Positions 36,165 to 48,900 of a stretch of 55,245 nucleotides of DNA are shown here, piece by piece. This DNA comes from Phoronis australis (Eukaryota > Phoronida > Phoronidae): the NCBI GenBank assembly GCA_002633005.1, contig NMRA01000556.1:77945-133189 (forward strand), written 5' to 3'. The notes under the pieces are model-generated. The model ran no database searches and had not been told where the DNA came from. It saw only the letters and a program-made list of their open reading frames with translations. How positions within the stretch are numbered: position 1 is the first letter of the stretch; the number at the start of each line of letters is the position of its first letter. The position numbers were made by a program, and so were the translations under genes.

Positions 36165-36985
36165 TTAGTCTCCCAATCCACTTAACTCGTCATCGTCTTC
36201 TTCATCAATCTCATTCTCGTCTTCTTTTGGTAAAAATAGTTGCGGCTCGCTTACTTTCTTCACAAAATGGCGCACACTGTCAATTGTCACACTCTTGGTC
36301 GTCGCCTGCGACGATTTTTTCTTTGAATTGGTTAGGGACGACGTCACCATTTTTACTCCCGGTTTGTTCTCGGGAAAGTCGAGGGTTAAGATTAAATTTT
36401 GATCCGTCTTTTCCTCACTACGAGGATTATCCATGAAAATCATCAGAGCATTGTCCAGTTCCTTCGCCTTTATTGGTCTATGAAAAGGTAAGAAGACCGA
36501 AGCAATTGTTCCGGAGATACAGCTCAACGGCGCGACAAGGCTTGGCAGATAAGCGATCACGATGTCGTCTTTGTCGTCGTCATTTTCCTCATCTTTAGTC
36601 ACCGCTTCTTCGCACAGAGCAGACGTCTGCGACTCGTACGGGTTGAAAACAAGACCCTGTTGTTCACTTGTCTTTTCGCATACGTCAACGAATGAACTTG
36701 ATCGCGCATCGCCCTGTAGGGTTTCAATGGTGGCCCGTCTGTGCACAGGTTGGATATCTGAGAGGGAAATGTCCATTGGTTGTAACTGGTGACCACTTTC
36801 ATATTGGAGCGAATCGCAAGAGTTTTCGATGACGATCTGTCGTTGGGATGTCACTACGAATCGTTTGAAAAGATAAACAGCTATCGTGAGAATCACCACA
36901 AATATTCCAAGTGCGATACCCGTGCCCATCGCCGTGTAATCTTTCGTAAACACGTTCCCAAATATGCGATGATCTTCAGTCATGG
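36165..36985 (-). CDS. receptor exon G: transmembrane helix and cytoplasmic tail
   Basis: Acceptor CTGTATTTCCAG, phase 1. A short linker (MTEDHRIFGNVFTKDY) leads to a helix GIALGIFVVILTIAVYLF stopped by KR, then about 230 hydrophilic residues. The tail has acidic runs (DEENDDDKDD, ENEIDEEDDDE), a lysine/serine-rich patch (SNSKKKSSQATTK) and stop TAA at 36165-36167. An ATG lies two bases inside the exon, but the splice site and phase show it is internal. I do not recognise the tail as a known domain. Confidence 0.9.
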
Positions 36986-39900
36986 CTGGAAATACAGTAC
37001 AATTACATAGACAACTCTAAGAACTTTTAACCTAATTATTGTAACTGGCAGTAAAATACCGTCTTACTTGGCGGGGGAAGAAATACGGGTTTTCCTATCA
37101 TGAGGTCCAGACCCTAAGTTGGTTTGCATATTGAAATTTGTGTGTTTGAAGGACAAGCGGAATGTTTGTTAATCAATGTAACGAGAACAAAGCAAAACAC
37201 CAAGTGGAACGTAATAAGAACTGTAAATCGGAAACAACAAATCGACAGAGATAGGAGGGCCGGTCGTAACTATCACCACGTTCCAACAGCATCGCATTCT
37301 AGCGCCTCAAGCGATTGAACTGAAAGTAAGCATTACCGGTGTTGCTAACGCAGCCTTCCTGAAATGTACAGTTCCTGAAGCGGGCAGCATTCCCGACGCA
37401 GTCTTTGCCGCCATTGCTGGGTCTCGGGTTATTGCAGTATCTACGTTCCACAGCCACTCCGTGACCGCAAGTGGTGCTGCAGTCGCTAATGAGTTTGTAA
37501 TCGGACCAGCCACCATCAACTACAGTACACAGTGGATGTCATAGTTTAATCGGAGTTGATAAACATTTTACGACTTCTTTGGGATTTAAAGACGCCTGGA
37601 ACCAATGAAAATACCTTTTACAGGGATCGTGATGAGTCTACTTCTTGAATATGCTAATGTGAGAGTTATTCACTTTAAATATTGCGAAGAATTTCTAGAC
37701 AAAATCGCCAGATTCGGTATTTTCGATACACAGACGAAAAGTGCTCTTTCATCACAATACAGTTTTTCTAATTCACCGCCCCTAATAATACATATGCGGG
37801 CATGCTCTTACAGAAGTTGGCCGGGGACAGGCTGCAGCCATAGATTATAGACAACAGATTCGCAACTCCGACATTTTCTTGCGAAATAATGCATATCCTA
37901 GAGTAGGCGCCGACCTCTAAACATAGCAAACTCAGCTTCCGGCTAGTGTATTGTGACGAGGAATTCTCCCATCTAGTTTGTTGCCAAGTAAAACGAAAAA
38001 AAAAATCGGCATTCAAACGCTGTCCAAGGTCTTCCAACAAAGTAGAATCCACAAAGTATGAGCGGCACCGGCGTGCATTCGAGCTTAAAAATGACTCAAA
38101 CGTAGGCCTACAGTGCTGTGGAAGTGCGAGAATGTTTGTTTGAGTAGGCCTGGTGGTCATTTCTGGAGTACTAATATGAGCTTCACTTAGGAAGCTTACG
38201 TCTTTGGTAAGATCACAGATTTCGTCCATTGAAAATATACAGAGACGGCGGTCCATGTACCGGCTATAGTCTATACTGCAGGTTGAAATCGTCATTGTTT
38301 TGGTTACACCAAAGGTCTAATGTCACATTTTCCATATAAGGGAAGCGTGTTACGTCTATATGTCTTATAATATCAAATAAGGAGACCTGGAGTGCGTTCA
38401 GTAGACGCTAGGACCTACGCTAGGACCTAGCTAAAACCTATTCAAAGTCACGTGTTCAAATTTAAAATGCACGGCAATATCTCACGTTATCTCGCGAAGT
38501 CTTGCTTTTTAGTGAGGACCTAGCGTTACTGAACGGGAGGCAGCTTTGCCGCGTGGGACAAAAAGCTACAAAATGACGAGCTGTTGACTGATCGATGCTT
38601 TGAAATTTGAAACTAAAAGAAAAATATTTTGAAATACACAGAAATTTAAAATCTTAACGAACAAAACGTAAAAATGCCTGGCGAATAGTTTGACTTGTGT
38701 TTCAGTGGCAGAGAACCACTTCGAATAATGCAATGTTGTCTGACTTTCACGTTCTATCATATAAGATAATCACAGCATGACTTCAGAACTCAATGTATCT
38801 TGAAGCTAGCTCTCAAAAGAGAAGTGTATTACTTTGATGCAGTTAAGGCAGATAAACCAAACTTATGAGAAAACAATGAAGTTGCATTTAAAAGGATATG
38901 AAGAAACATTTTCTTAAGTACATGTGTCTAGATTTCATTCCACCATACAGTACTGCAATTCATAAGTCTACAGTGAACACATATCCTCAACAAATTCACA
39001 ACTCAGGCCCACCGGCGCTTGGCACAGGCGAAAATCTCCGCTCGAAAATAGGAGTGACGGCATATTTGAACATGCGCTTGTGTACCCGGACTTGGCCTCG
39101 TATAAGATGACGACCAAAAAACGTCAAAACTCCCTGTTTGCTAGTATTTTTTACGTTTTTCAATCATTTTTCCGAGCGCCTTACTCACAAATTTGGAGTC
39201 GCCTGGGGTTTGCCTATAGACGTCGCCAGTGGCCTGGTCGCCGGGGACATCGTGGTTGTCATAAGCGTCTTCTGCAGTGGATTATATGAAATGGACGCTT
39301 TGTTGAATTTGACACTTGCAAGGTCAAGTCAATCACCGTCTGCCATACTACGCTACAACAAATTTATTCTTAAAAAGAACCATATGATTATCTTCGCAGT
39401 TTTTAAGCCAAATCCCGGCCTGGCTGACAGCCCAAGTAACAGGTGCTGTGCACCTGACTGGGTGACGTACTCCTTTGCATATAGGGCAAACAGTGCCACA
39501 CACAGAGCTAACTCGAATCGCCCTATAATCATGGAATTCCGTAAAAAGTTGAAGTATTTTGAGACTTCTACTTTCATGCTTAGTTAGTCACTTTATACGT
39601 AACCAACATTAGACGAGACATTTCATTTTTTGGGGTCTTGAGTAAAGATAGCACTGCATTCTCGCACATACCACGTAGTTCGGCCTGCCGGTGGATGTTT
39701 TAAGATTTTTTTCATTCGAGTTCAGTTGCAACGGAAGAGTGCGAAGAAATTAAGGAAGTTTCCGCTAAGTTTTATCTAGTTTGTATGTTCAGCGACATTG
39801 ATGGCATTTGTACGGCAGGACCGATCGGCGGGTATCATTTTTTCATTTGTTCTCTAGTTCAAATTGGCTGCTGTCCGGAATACTCTTGGAGAGTGCCCGG

Positions 39901-42900
39901 CTTCAAATTCAGCGTCGGCAACTAGGATCAGGGGTACGTCAAATCCTTTGAACTTCGGTCTGTGGACTACAATTTAAAAAATTAAGTGTCCATGTGCTGG
40001 TAGCGCTGGATGCAATATTTCTCCACACTCGCCATGCGGGGGATTCCGTATGAAGTCACTCTGACGTCACAGAACAGGAAGGTATTCCCCATGGCTGCCG
40101 GTATTTGACGATCGTCGTGATATTTATAACAAAAATAGATGGCAATATTTTGTAGTGTCGAGGTATTTCTGAACATTTATCGAACTAAAACAATAGATTG
40201 TAGGTTTCAATCAAATTTTTCAACCATAAATGCTAAAATTCTTCGTTTAGCCGTCGTTTTCTTGAAACAGGCCGTCTTTTTATGCCTTGGCCGTGCCGTC
40301 CAAAGCCGTCGTTTTTTAAATGTCCGTCCCCGATGACGGCCAGGACGGCCACTAGCTCAATACCTACTTGCAGGAACATAGAAAAATGTCCAAATCTGGC
40401 TAACGTCGGAACAACATAACTCAGACATGGACGACTGGATTCACATGAAACTCTTAAGCATTTTAAGCAATGTTTAACAAAATACTGGTAAGCACTGTTT
40501 AACAAAATACTGGTAAGCACTGTTTAACAAAATACTGGTAAGCACTGTTTAACAAAATACTGGTAAGCACTGTTTAACAAAATACTGGTAAGCACTGTTT
40601 AACAAAATACTGGTAAGCACTGTTTTACAAAATACTGGTAAGCACTGTTTAACAAAATACTGGTAAGCACTGTTTAACAAAATACTGGTAAGAATAGCTT
40701 TTTAAAGTGTTCCAATTTGTACGTACAGCAATCAATAATAGGACAATGTTAGTTTTAATGAAAAACTTAAGTTGCACATAACGAAAACGAAATGATCTTT
40801 TTGAAAATTGTACTAGCGTTTTGGGAATCTCATCTTGATGATCGATATGACATAAAATTTGTTAAGTGCTGTTGGCAGCGTGGTTTTGCTTTAAAAGTAC
40901 TTTCCATTTTTGCTAATTTTCAAAAAAGACGTGGAAGCGTCAACCAATCAGTGGAGTAAAATGTAAAATATTAAATTTTTCAGGCTTTCTACTTTCAGAA
41001 ACTATATATTTTAATTGTATTGAACTACATGTATATATCTTTTAGACATTTGACAAAATACGCAGACAAGTCATTACAACCCTGCATAAGTATGTAACTA
41101 TACTCATGAATTGCAAAGCGCTCAATTGAGTCAATATTATTTGAGATTTGTTGCACTGGCTTACAATTAGTGACCCTGTCGGTCAAAAAGCCTACTTAGG
41201 CCCACCCAGCTCCGAGAATACAACTTTTCTAAAACGCTGTCATCACGCTATCAAATCAGAGACAAGCAATGGTACCAACACATGCACGGGCATCGCATCT
41301 GAAGCACGAACCATCTACGGACCTAATAAGAATCATGCATACGAATCCATGAATCATGCATACGAACCCAAAAATCACGCATGCGAACAAAAATCATACG
41401 CACGAATCACAAAAACCACACACACGAATACGAATCATGCGTACGAGCATCCAAATCGTACGTACGAAACACTTAAAAGATAAAGTGTTGGTGCGTATGG
41501 TGCGATGTTCGTGTATATGATATTGTGTTCATATAGGAGTTTTATAGATCACGCATATTTGTTCGTCTGCATGATTTTTGGGTTAGTGTGCATGATTCAT
41601 GGGTTCGTAGGTGGTTCGTGCGTAAGATGCAATGCTCGCGCGTATGATTCTATGGTACCCTGACAAGTAAACGTGTTTAGTTACCGGGGGTTTTTCGAGG
41701 TCACGCGGCCGTTTTCGTTCGGACTTGATAAAGAAAAAGAAGGGAAACGAGTGCCGGAAAGACAAGAGAAACTTAATAGGTCCTGAAAAATAAAAAGTCA
41801 GTCGCCGACAGCGTTTTTCCTAAGTGGTCTGATGAAAAAAAAGACCAGACGTCTGATCCGCCTTTTGCCTTCAGTTCTCATTCTCTGTTCGCCAATGGTG
41901 ATAGCACGTGATTGGCAAAAATACTTTAATATTATCGCTAGTACACGAAAAACGACAAATAGGTCACTTTATGAACGCTTGTGATTAAAATAGTATAGGG
42001 TGGAGCTCTAACTTGTGGCCAACCGCTGCGTTCTTATAAAAGTACTCATCTAAATGCTGTGTAAAAGGCTTGCACTGACTGAACAGCGAACGGTTACAGT
42101 CTACCCGGATACTGATTCCCTGGAATCCGCGACAGAAATATCGCTGGTAACGGTGTAAAGGAACGCACTGATGCGCCGTGAAATGTAACAATTTCGTAAA
42201 ATGTAACAATGGCACATTTCTCGCATGCACACTCGACATAAAGCATAACAGTTACGTAAAATGTAACACGTAACATGACGTAATATGTAACACCCGTTAT
42301 ATTTTACGAAATTGCTACATTTTACGGCGTATCAGCGCACTCTATCAGTGACGGGTTTGTAGCTCCAAACCTAATGACAATCCGGTATTTACATGTATTA
42401 AATTCCGAAGGATTTTCAGTCAGCCTTCAGGTCCATTTTCTTTCCTTTTTCAAATATTACTATTCAGATTATAATGACACTGGTGCAAGAGTTTATTACC
42501 GGGAAAATATCCTCATAATCTACTAATGCCCTTCCAAACATGACTTCCAAAGCATCTTACTCAAACCAGTGCACAGATGTTAGGGAGTTCTACGAGAAAC
42601 TGGTCGCGTTTGGGTACTGAACTGAAAACAGCAGAATGGTGTGATTCGACGATCGACTCGCGAGTGTTCTCATGTTATGCAGAAATCAGCGAAGTCGAAA
42701 TCCGCCAAGAATTCTCGAGGTAGACCATAATCTACCACGAGTACCAGAGTACCTGGACAAGAAGAGCCGTTGCATGGCAAGACCTCAAAGGAATTGCTGA
42801 AAATGCGACATCTTCCTGATGCTTCCGTTTTCTCGCCTATGCCGCAGTCGAACGTGCGCACTCTTTTTCCGGAAGCGCAGAGACTGTCGCACTCTGACCA

Positions 42901-45900
42901 TTCGTTCCATTTCTCACTCGCTGCGGAACAAAAGAGGAACTTGGCGTCAACAAAATTTAGATACCCGAGCAGTGACTCAGACGGGTGACTGCATTCATAA
43001 TCAAGTGACATGTTGAAGAACACAGCAACAAATCCTCTTCACAAAACCTTCGCGGGGGCTAGACTCTAGTTGTGAACGTAAGCCAGAAAGTGACTAATCC
43101 GTCCTAATCGATTCACAACTGAAATCGCATGGATAAGCCTGCGCTGTTGAAGAAAACCTATTCGCTAATTCAACATACATCGATTTTAAAAATTCGAAGA
43201 CGGCTAGTATAACTTTTCAACTTTCAAAAACAGTGCTGTTGGTCGTTTGCCTTACTTAATGTTCGATATTTGACTTTGAAACTCGTGCGTTATAACGGGC
43301 ATGTTGATTTACGACGGCAGTTACCTTGTCCAATATAAATTTGGCCAAACCCATGAATAACGACAACCTCATTTTGAGCTGCCACCAAGCTCTTGATATG
43401 CCGAGAAATTTTCTGGATGTTCAGGGGTTAAGATACGCAATGACCATCGCCTCTGTTGGCCCGACCAGAGGCGATGCAGCTCCTATAGACGCTCCATATG
43501 CCGGAAGCTTTTCGGCGAATTATGCCTTGCACCAACTAAAACATCAAAGTCACGTTGTTATAAATACCTTTTGCGCATAGAGGAACACCTTAGGATGTGT
43601 TCAATTCCTTCCTACTCAACAAATACTCCCGTTGTCAAACTTTTTCTTCGAGCAGTCCGTATTTCAGTTCCCAAAATCGTGAACTCACCATTTTTATACT
43701 GCGCACGCTCCAATTTTTACTGCGCTCGCTAGGTGATGTGACTTCATGACCTAAATCTTTAAATACGCCAAAGGTGAGCCATTGCGGTCTTGTCAGTCAA
43801 ATGTTCGTTTCCAAAATGCCACCACTACATGTACTTGTCTTTAACTGGCGTTATTGTATTTCAATGAATAATTATTTGTATTTGATAAAAATAAATGCTG
43901 TTGATATGAAATTTAATAGTCTTTGTGCAAATATTTGATTTAATGTTTAACAACACGGTAAATGCACGGCTGGTTCCCGGCAGCATGTACGCAGAGGGCG
44001 GGGACTTCAACTTTCAAAGTTCGCGGGCAGGACCGCAACTTCCGACCTTCGGCCTGGTTAAATGAATGAGGTCCTATCTCTTGGCGTGCGCCGAGTGAAA
44101 ATGGTGAGTTCAGGATTTTGGGAACTGAAATAGGGACTGCTCGAAGGAAAAGTGGTATTTGTTCGAGTAGGAAGGAATTAAACACATCGACAACCTCCTA
44201 AGGTGTTCCTCTATGCGCAAAAGGTATTTATAACAGCGTGACTTTGATGTTTTAGTCGGTGTAAGGCATAATTCGCCGAAAAGCTTCCGGCGTATGGAGC
44301 CCCTATAGGAGCTGCATCGCCTCTGATAGGGCCAACGGAGGCGATGGTCATTGCCTAGGGTTAACAGTGCAATCTTTCTCGTCCACTGACGTGCAAAACC
44401 CTATAGCGCAAAAGTTGCCTAATGGTTCAAGCAGTTTACAACTTATCTTAAAGTCCTGGTCTCACACGTTGTTAACCCTTATTACATGATTAGAGGATGT
44501 TATAAGGATCCAAGAAGTACTTACCCCATAACTAGTACACGATCCGTACTCAAAAAAAAAAGTTTAAATGAACGCGCCACTCACGATTCGCACTCGCAGA
44601 ACCACCGCCATTTTGAACTTACCGCGAACTCGGAAGTACAATTCATACAGGAACCCAAGCTAAGAAAACGCCGTCAGTGTGAATGGACGAGTGCCTGTTA
44701 CCAGTCTGCAAATGGGGATAAAATAATCGACAGCCCGCCTTAATTTTAATAAAATCAAAATACGGACAATTTTACCGAATTTGCTGAAGAAATGCGGCGA
44801 TTAAATTTTGACAGAAATTATTTTTTCCGGACTCGGGACCGCAGCGTATCGGACGCGGTGCGTATCGAGACCAGACACTGGTGAACGGTAAAGGCATGCG
44901 GTTGCAAGCTGTTTTGTCGAAGTAAAATGTTCAAATCATAAGTGTCGTATACATTCAAATGTAGTTTCAGACACTTGCATAAAATTACGGGCTGGTTAGT
45001 CCTTTGTCACTCTGCCGCGGCAGCCCTTAGCTAGCCTCAGTGCCAGCTACCAGTATGAAGACTAACTAACAGCTTGTTAGTAAGCCTATATAGCTTTGCA
45101 TCAAGGCTACCCCTAGGCCTACCTGGTCGCTGGCCACAGCGCTCGCTCAAACGAGGTTTATTTAGAACTTGGGCGAACTGTGCAAAGTTGCTGGCTTTCA
45201 ACAGAGATTTTTGCAGACTTTGTATGGGCGCACCAAGCCTAAAAAAATGAGGGGCTGGAATTTTTGGGAATGTCTATATTTTACTATAAGATTCACTGGG
45301 TATGTTCAGAGCTATGACTCTAAATTTTGATACTTCCTGTCTTCTAGTGGAATATTGTCTCGTTTTCTACATTTTTCAGAGTTCATGCTTCTCTGACTGA
45401 GGCAGGTCTTTTTTCATTTCTCCAACTTAAATAGGGGGCTCGTTCGAGCACATAAGTATGACAAGTCCAATACAAAATGTTATCATTTCTTATTCAATAA
45501 TGACATTAAGCCAAAATGATTCAACCTTTTAACATAATAAGTATCTTAAAATGCACAATACTTTACAACTTTTAGCATTACGAACACTATTCAACAGCAA
45601 CAGTTTCCATGATATGAAAGTGGACATACATGTAACTATTACCATGGTGACCAAATAGTTTCCTTACACCAGAATTTGACAAGCATGATTAAAAAATATG
45701 AAGTTGCAAGGAACAAGAATTGGAGGTTTGAAGCTTCACAATCCAACATAGCTTATTTCCCAAATTAAGATTATTCATATTGTTGACTTGATAACCTGAA
45801 TTAAGAAGCAATAAGTTACAAAACATGATTTGAAAGCAATTGAAACTTAAAATTTAGAAAAAATATGAATCATTTTGTGACCTAATGAAGCCTTGAACAG

Positions 45901-48900
45901 CAGTTGACAGCGAAACAAAAAACCATTTCAAAATTATTTCAACTATTTTTTAGCTTAGCGTAAGATCACCTGAATGGGACATTCACAATAAAATAATTCG
46001 AATATATCTTATATTTTTGCACCAAAAACACAGAAATTGAACAAAGTTCCTTTTTTGTAGCAACGTTTGTCAAAATGTATCAACATTAAATCTTCACAAA
46101 TTATAAAGTAACAGATTGAACATGCCTTCCAGTTCAGCAAAAGTCGCCATGTCGGTGCCGCCAGAAATGAGACGAAGTCCAACGGGAATTGTGAGCACAT
46201 TTATCACTTAATGAGTAACAACTGCGAGGGTGAAATTTGGTGAACACTGCTAAATCGTGCAGAATAGTAAGTAAAGATATGTCTCACTAAATTTCACCGT
46301 AAATTGTTGGCACAAAGTTTTAAACTCGTAACATATCCCGCTGTCCTCTAATATCGCCGACGCGATCCAAACAAAGTGACGCAAATTTCTCCACAAAAAT
46401 TGCAATAACTTTACACTGTTTGCTTCGATTTTGATAATTTTTCGATTTTTACTGAGTAGAATGCACTACCTTTCCGATGATAGCAAAGTACTTTTTCAAA
46501 ACGAGAAAAAGATTGGTTCGACTCATATTGGTGCCTAGGTTCGACCGCCCTACTTAAGGAACTAAACACCATTGCTATTTTAACATAATAAGTACGCGTG
46601 ACATTCAAAAAAATTCAGCGACCACTAACTACAAACTATAAATACACTACATATGCAAACGAACCACGAGATATTACTAATAAAACAAAATAATGAAGAC
46701 TTCGAGCAAGCGAAAGCACATTCAGTTACAATGAAAAAATGGCGGCGTTCAGGACAAGTTCCTGTACTGATGAGCCGGAAATGTGGGTACGGAAATAACT
46801 GATGACAGCCGGTAATTATACGCTCACAGAGCAGGGTCAGATACTATTAAAAATCGCTTTTGGCAAGAAAGACGAAAAGAATATAAAGAAAGGGTGTCGA
46901 AAATAAAATTTTGTTTAGTAAGTATTTTTGGGTACTGGAACCACATGGGCATTTTGAGACCAGGACTTTAACAGCAGAGCCAGCACAGGTTAGATACGAG
47001 AGCTGGCCCCTCAACCAGGACTACCGCAATGGCGTTAATCAATCGTGCAAGATACTGGCTACACCAACCGGTCAACCTGTTCGTTTGCTAGTATCCATCG
47101 AACAAGTTGGGGTGAATGCACGAATGCCGTATGTACGAGGGTGCGGTATTGCCTTTTCCACACGGTCTCCAAACAAGCGGACAGAAATTAAAATATGAAC
47201 ACGTGAAAACACTGTGGATGCCTCCAGCAAGGATGTTCGCAGTGTCACTAACAGTTGATCTATCGCCAAGACTTTGAGTGAAATCTTAATTGACCAATCA
47301 GAACGCAGTATTCTTGACACACATTCGTTTCCAAGTCGCCATTTTACCCGACAAACACCACATTGCTGGGTAAAAGTTATTGTTTGTTTGCTGACATTTT
47401 GCAAGGGGGCGGAGCATACGATAGGCCAATTGCCGCAATGAATGACTAAGGACGAATGGGCGCTGTGAGCTTGATGACAGCCAGCCGAGTGAGTCATAAC
47501 ACGCGTGGTGTACGCCATGACGACGGAAGTCGAGAGGAGGAGGGATTGAATTAGGTGTCGACAGCTTGAGAGTTACGTGGAGCAAACTGAAATGCACGTT
47601 CACACCTCATCATCATCGGGTGTCATCTCTTTTGAGGTCGACGTGAAATGGACCTCCATCCCTCTCTGTTGTTTGTCAGTCTGGTGCATTCTGTCATCGT
47701 TGACCTTGTCCATGTCTTGATGTCATCCCTCGACATTAATCGTTGTCGTCCTCTTGCTCTTTCCCCTTCCACGTGACCGTATAGTATGTCTTTCTGTATG
47801 TTGTTGTGTCTTGACGTGTGCCCAAAAAAGTTCAATTTAAGACTTTAGACAGTGGACAAAAGAGATGGTCTGACACCTTGCTGTTTGTCATTTTCTGCCT
47901 CCAGCTTATTCTTCCGATCCGATCTGAATATCCACATTTCAAACGCTTCGATCTTTCTTTCCAATGTTTTATTGTGAGTCCATGCCTCACATTCGTACAT
48001 AAGGATCGAATATATATAGCAAGTTTTGAGTCGCAATCTGAGGGTGATTGATATGTTTCTTGATGTTAATATCGTTTTCATTTTTATAAATCCTGATTTG
48101 GCCATTCCAATGCATTTTCTTATCTCTGTTTCGCATTCTCCATCTGTTATTATACTTTGTCCAAAGTATTTGAATCTACTTACTGGTTCTATTTGTGAAT
48201 CTTCAACTTTGATGTCGACGTTTACTGGAGTGTCTTTTGATATGATCATTACTTTTGTTTTCTTGGTATTCATGCCACGCCCATATTCTTCACTTACTTC
48301 CTCTACAGTGTTCAGTGTGTTCTGCAGGTCTTCAGCTTGGCTTGCCAGGAGTGCTGTGTCATCGGCATAACGCAAGTTGTTAATATTTCTTCCACCAATA
48401 TATATTCCTGGATATTCTTGAATTTCTCTAAAAATGTACTCTGCGTAGATGTTGAATAAATATGGAGATAACACACCGCCCTGTCTCACACCTCTTTTAA
48501 TGGATGTATATTCTGATCTTTCATCCATGATCCTAAATGCTGCTTTTTGATGCCAGTACAGGTTTGTGATTATTGTGATGTCTTTTCCATCCACTCCGAT
48601 TTTCACCAAGCGTTCAATCATTTTTGTGTGATGCACGCGACCGAAGGCTTTTGAGTAGTCAATAAAGCTTGTGTAGATTTCCTTTTGTACTTCAAATAGT
48701 TTTTGTGTTAAGATATTGAAGCAGAATATCGCATCTTTTGTTCCTCTCTCACATCTAAATCCAAACTGTTCATCACCTACTTATCTCAAAAATTAGTTTT
48801 ATTCGTGCACACAGTTCAGGGGACCCAATACAGCTTCCATGAAGCGTATAGATTTACTTACCTGGTGGAATGAAATACTGACAGGCTACGTGCACTTCCT

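Noticed and set aside
36165-36983. Stand-alone 272-codon single-exon gene starting at ATG 36983
   Set aside because: An acceptor TTTCCAG directly precedes it in the phase that joins the TSP1 exon, and the reading begins with a juxtamembrane linker and TM helix without an ectodomain.
37307-37519. 70-codon minus-strand Ala/Thr-rich frame
   Set aside because: It is the wrong phase of TSP1 exon F.
39138-39587. 149-codon open frame on the plus strand
   Set aside because: No recognisable domain, hydrophobic blocks look random, no splice or promoter context; it lies in the receptor intron, antisense.
41148-41483. Frame with repeated NHAYE-type peptides
   Set aside because: The peptide repeat follows from the CGAATCATGCATA DNA repeat of a foldback element.
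48026-48370. 114-codon plus-strand frame
   Set aside because: It is antisense to the LINE reverse transcriptase frame.
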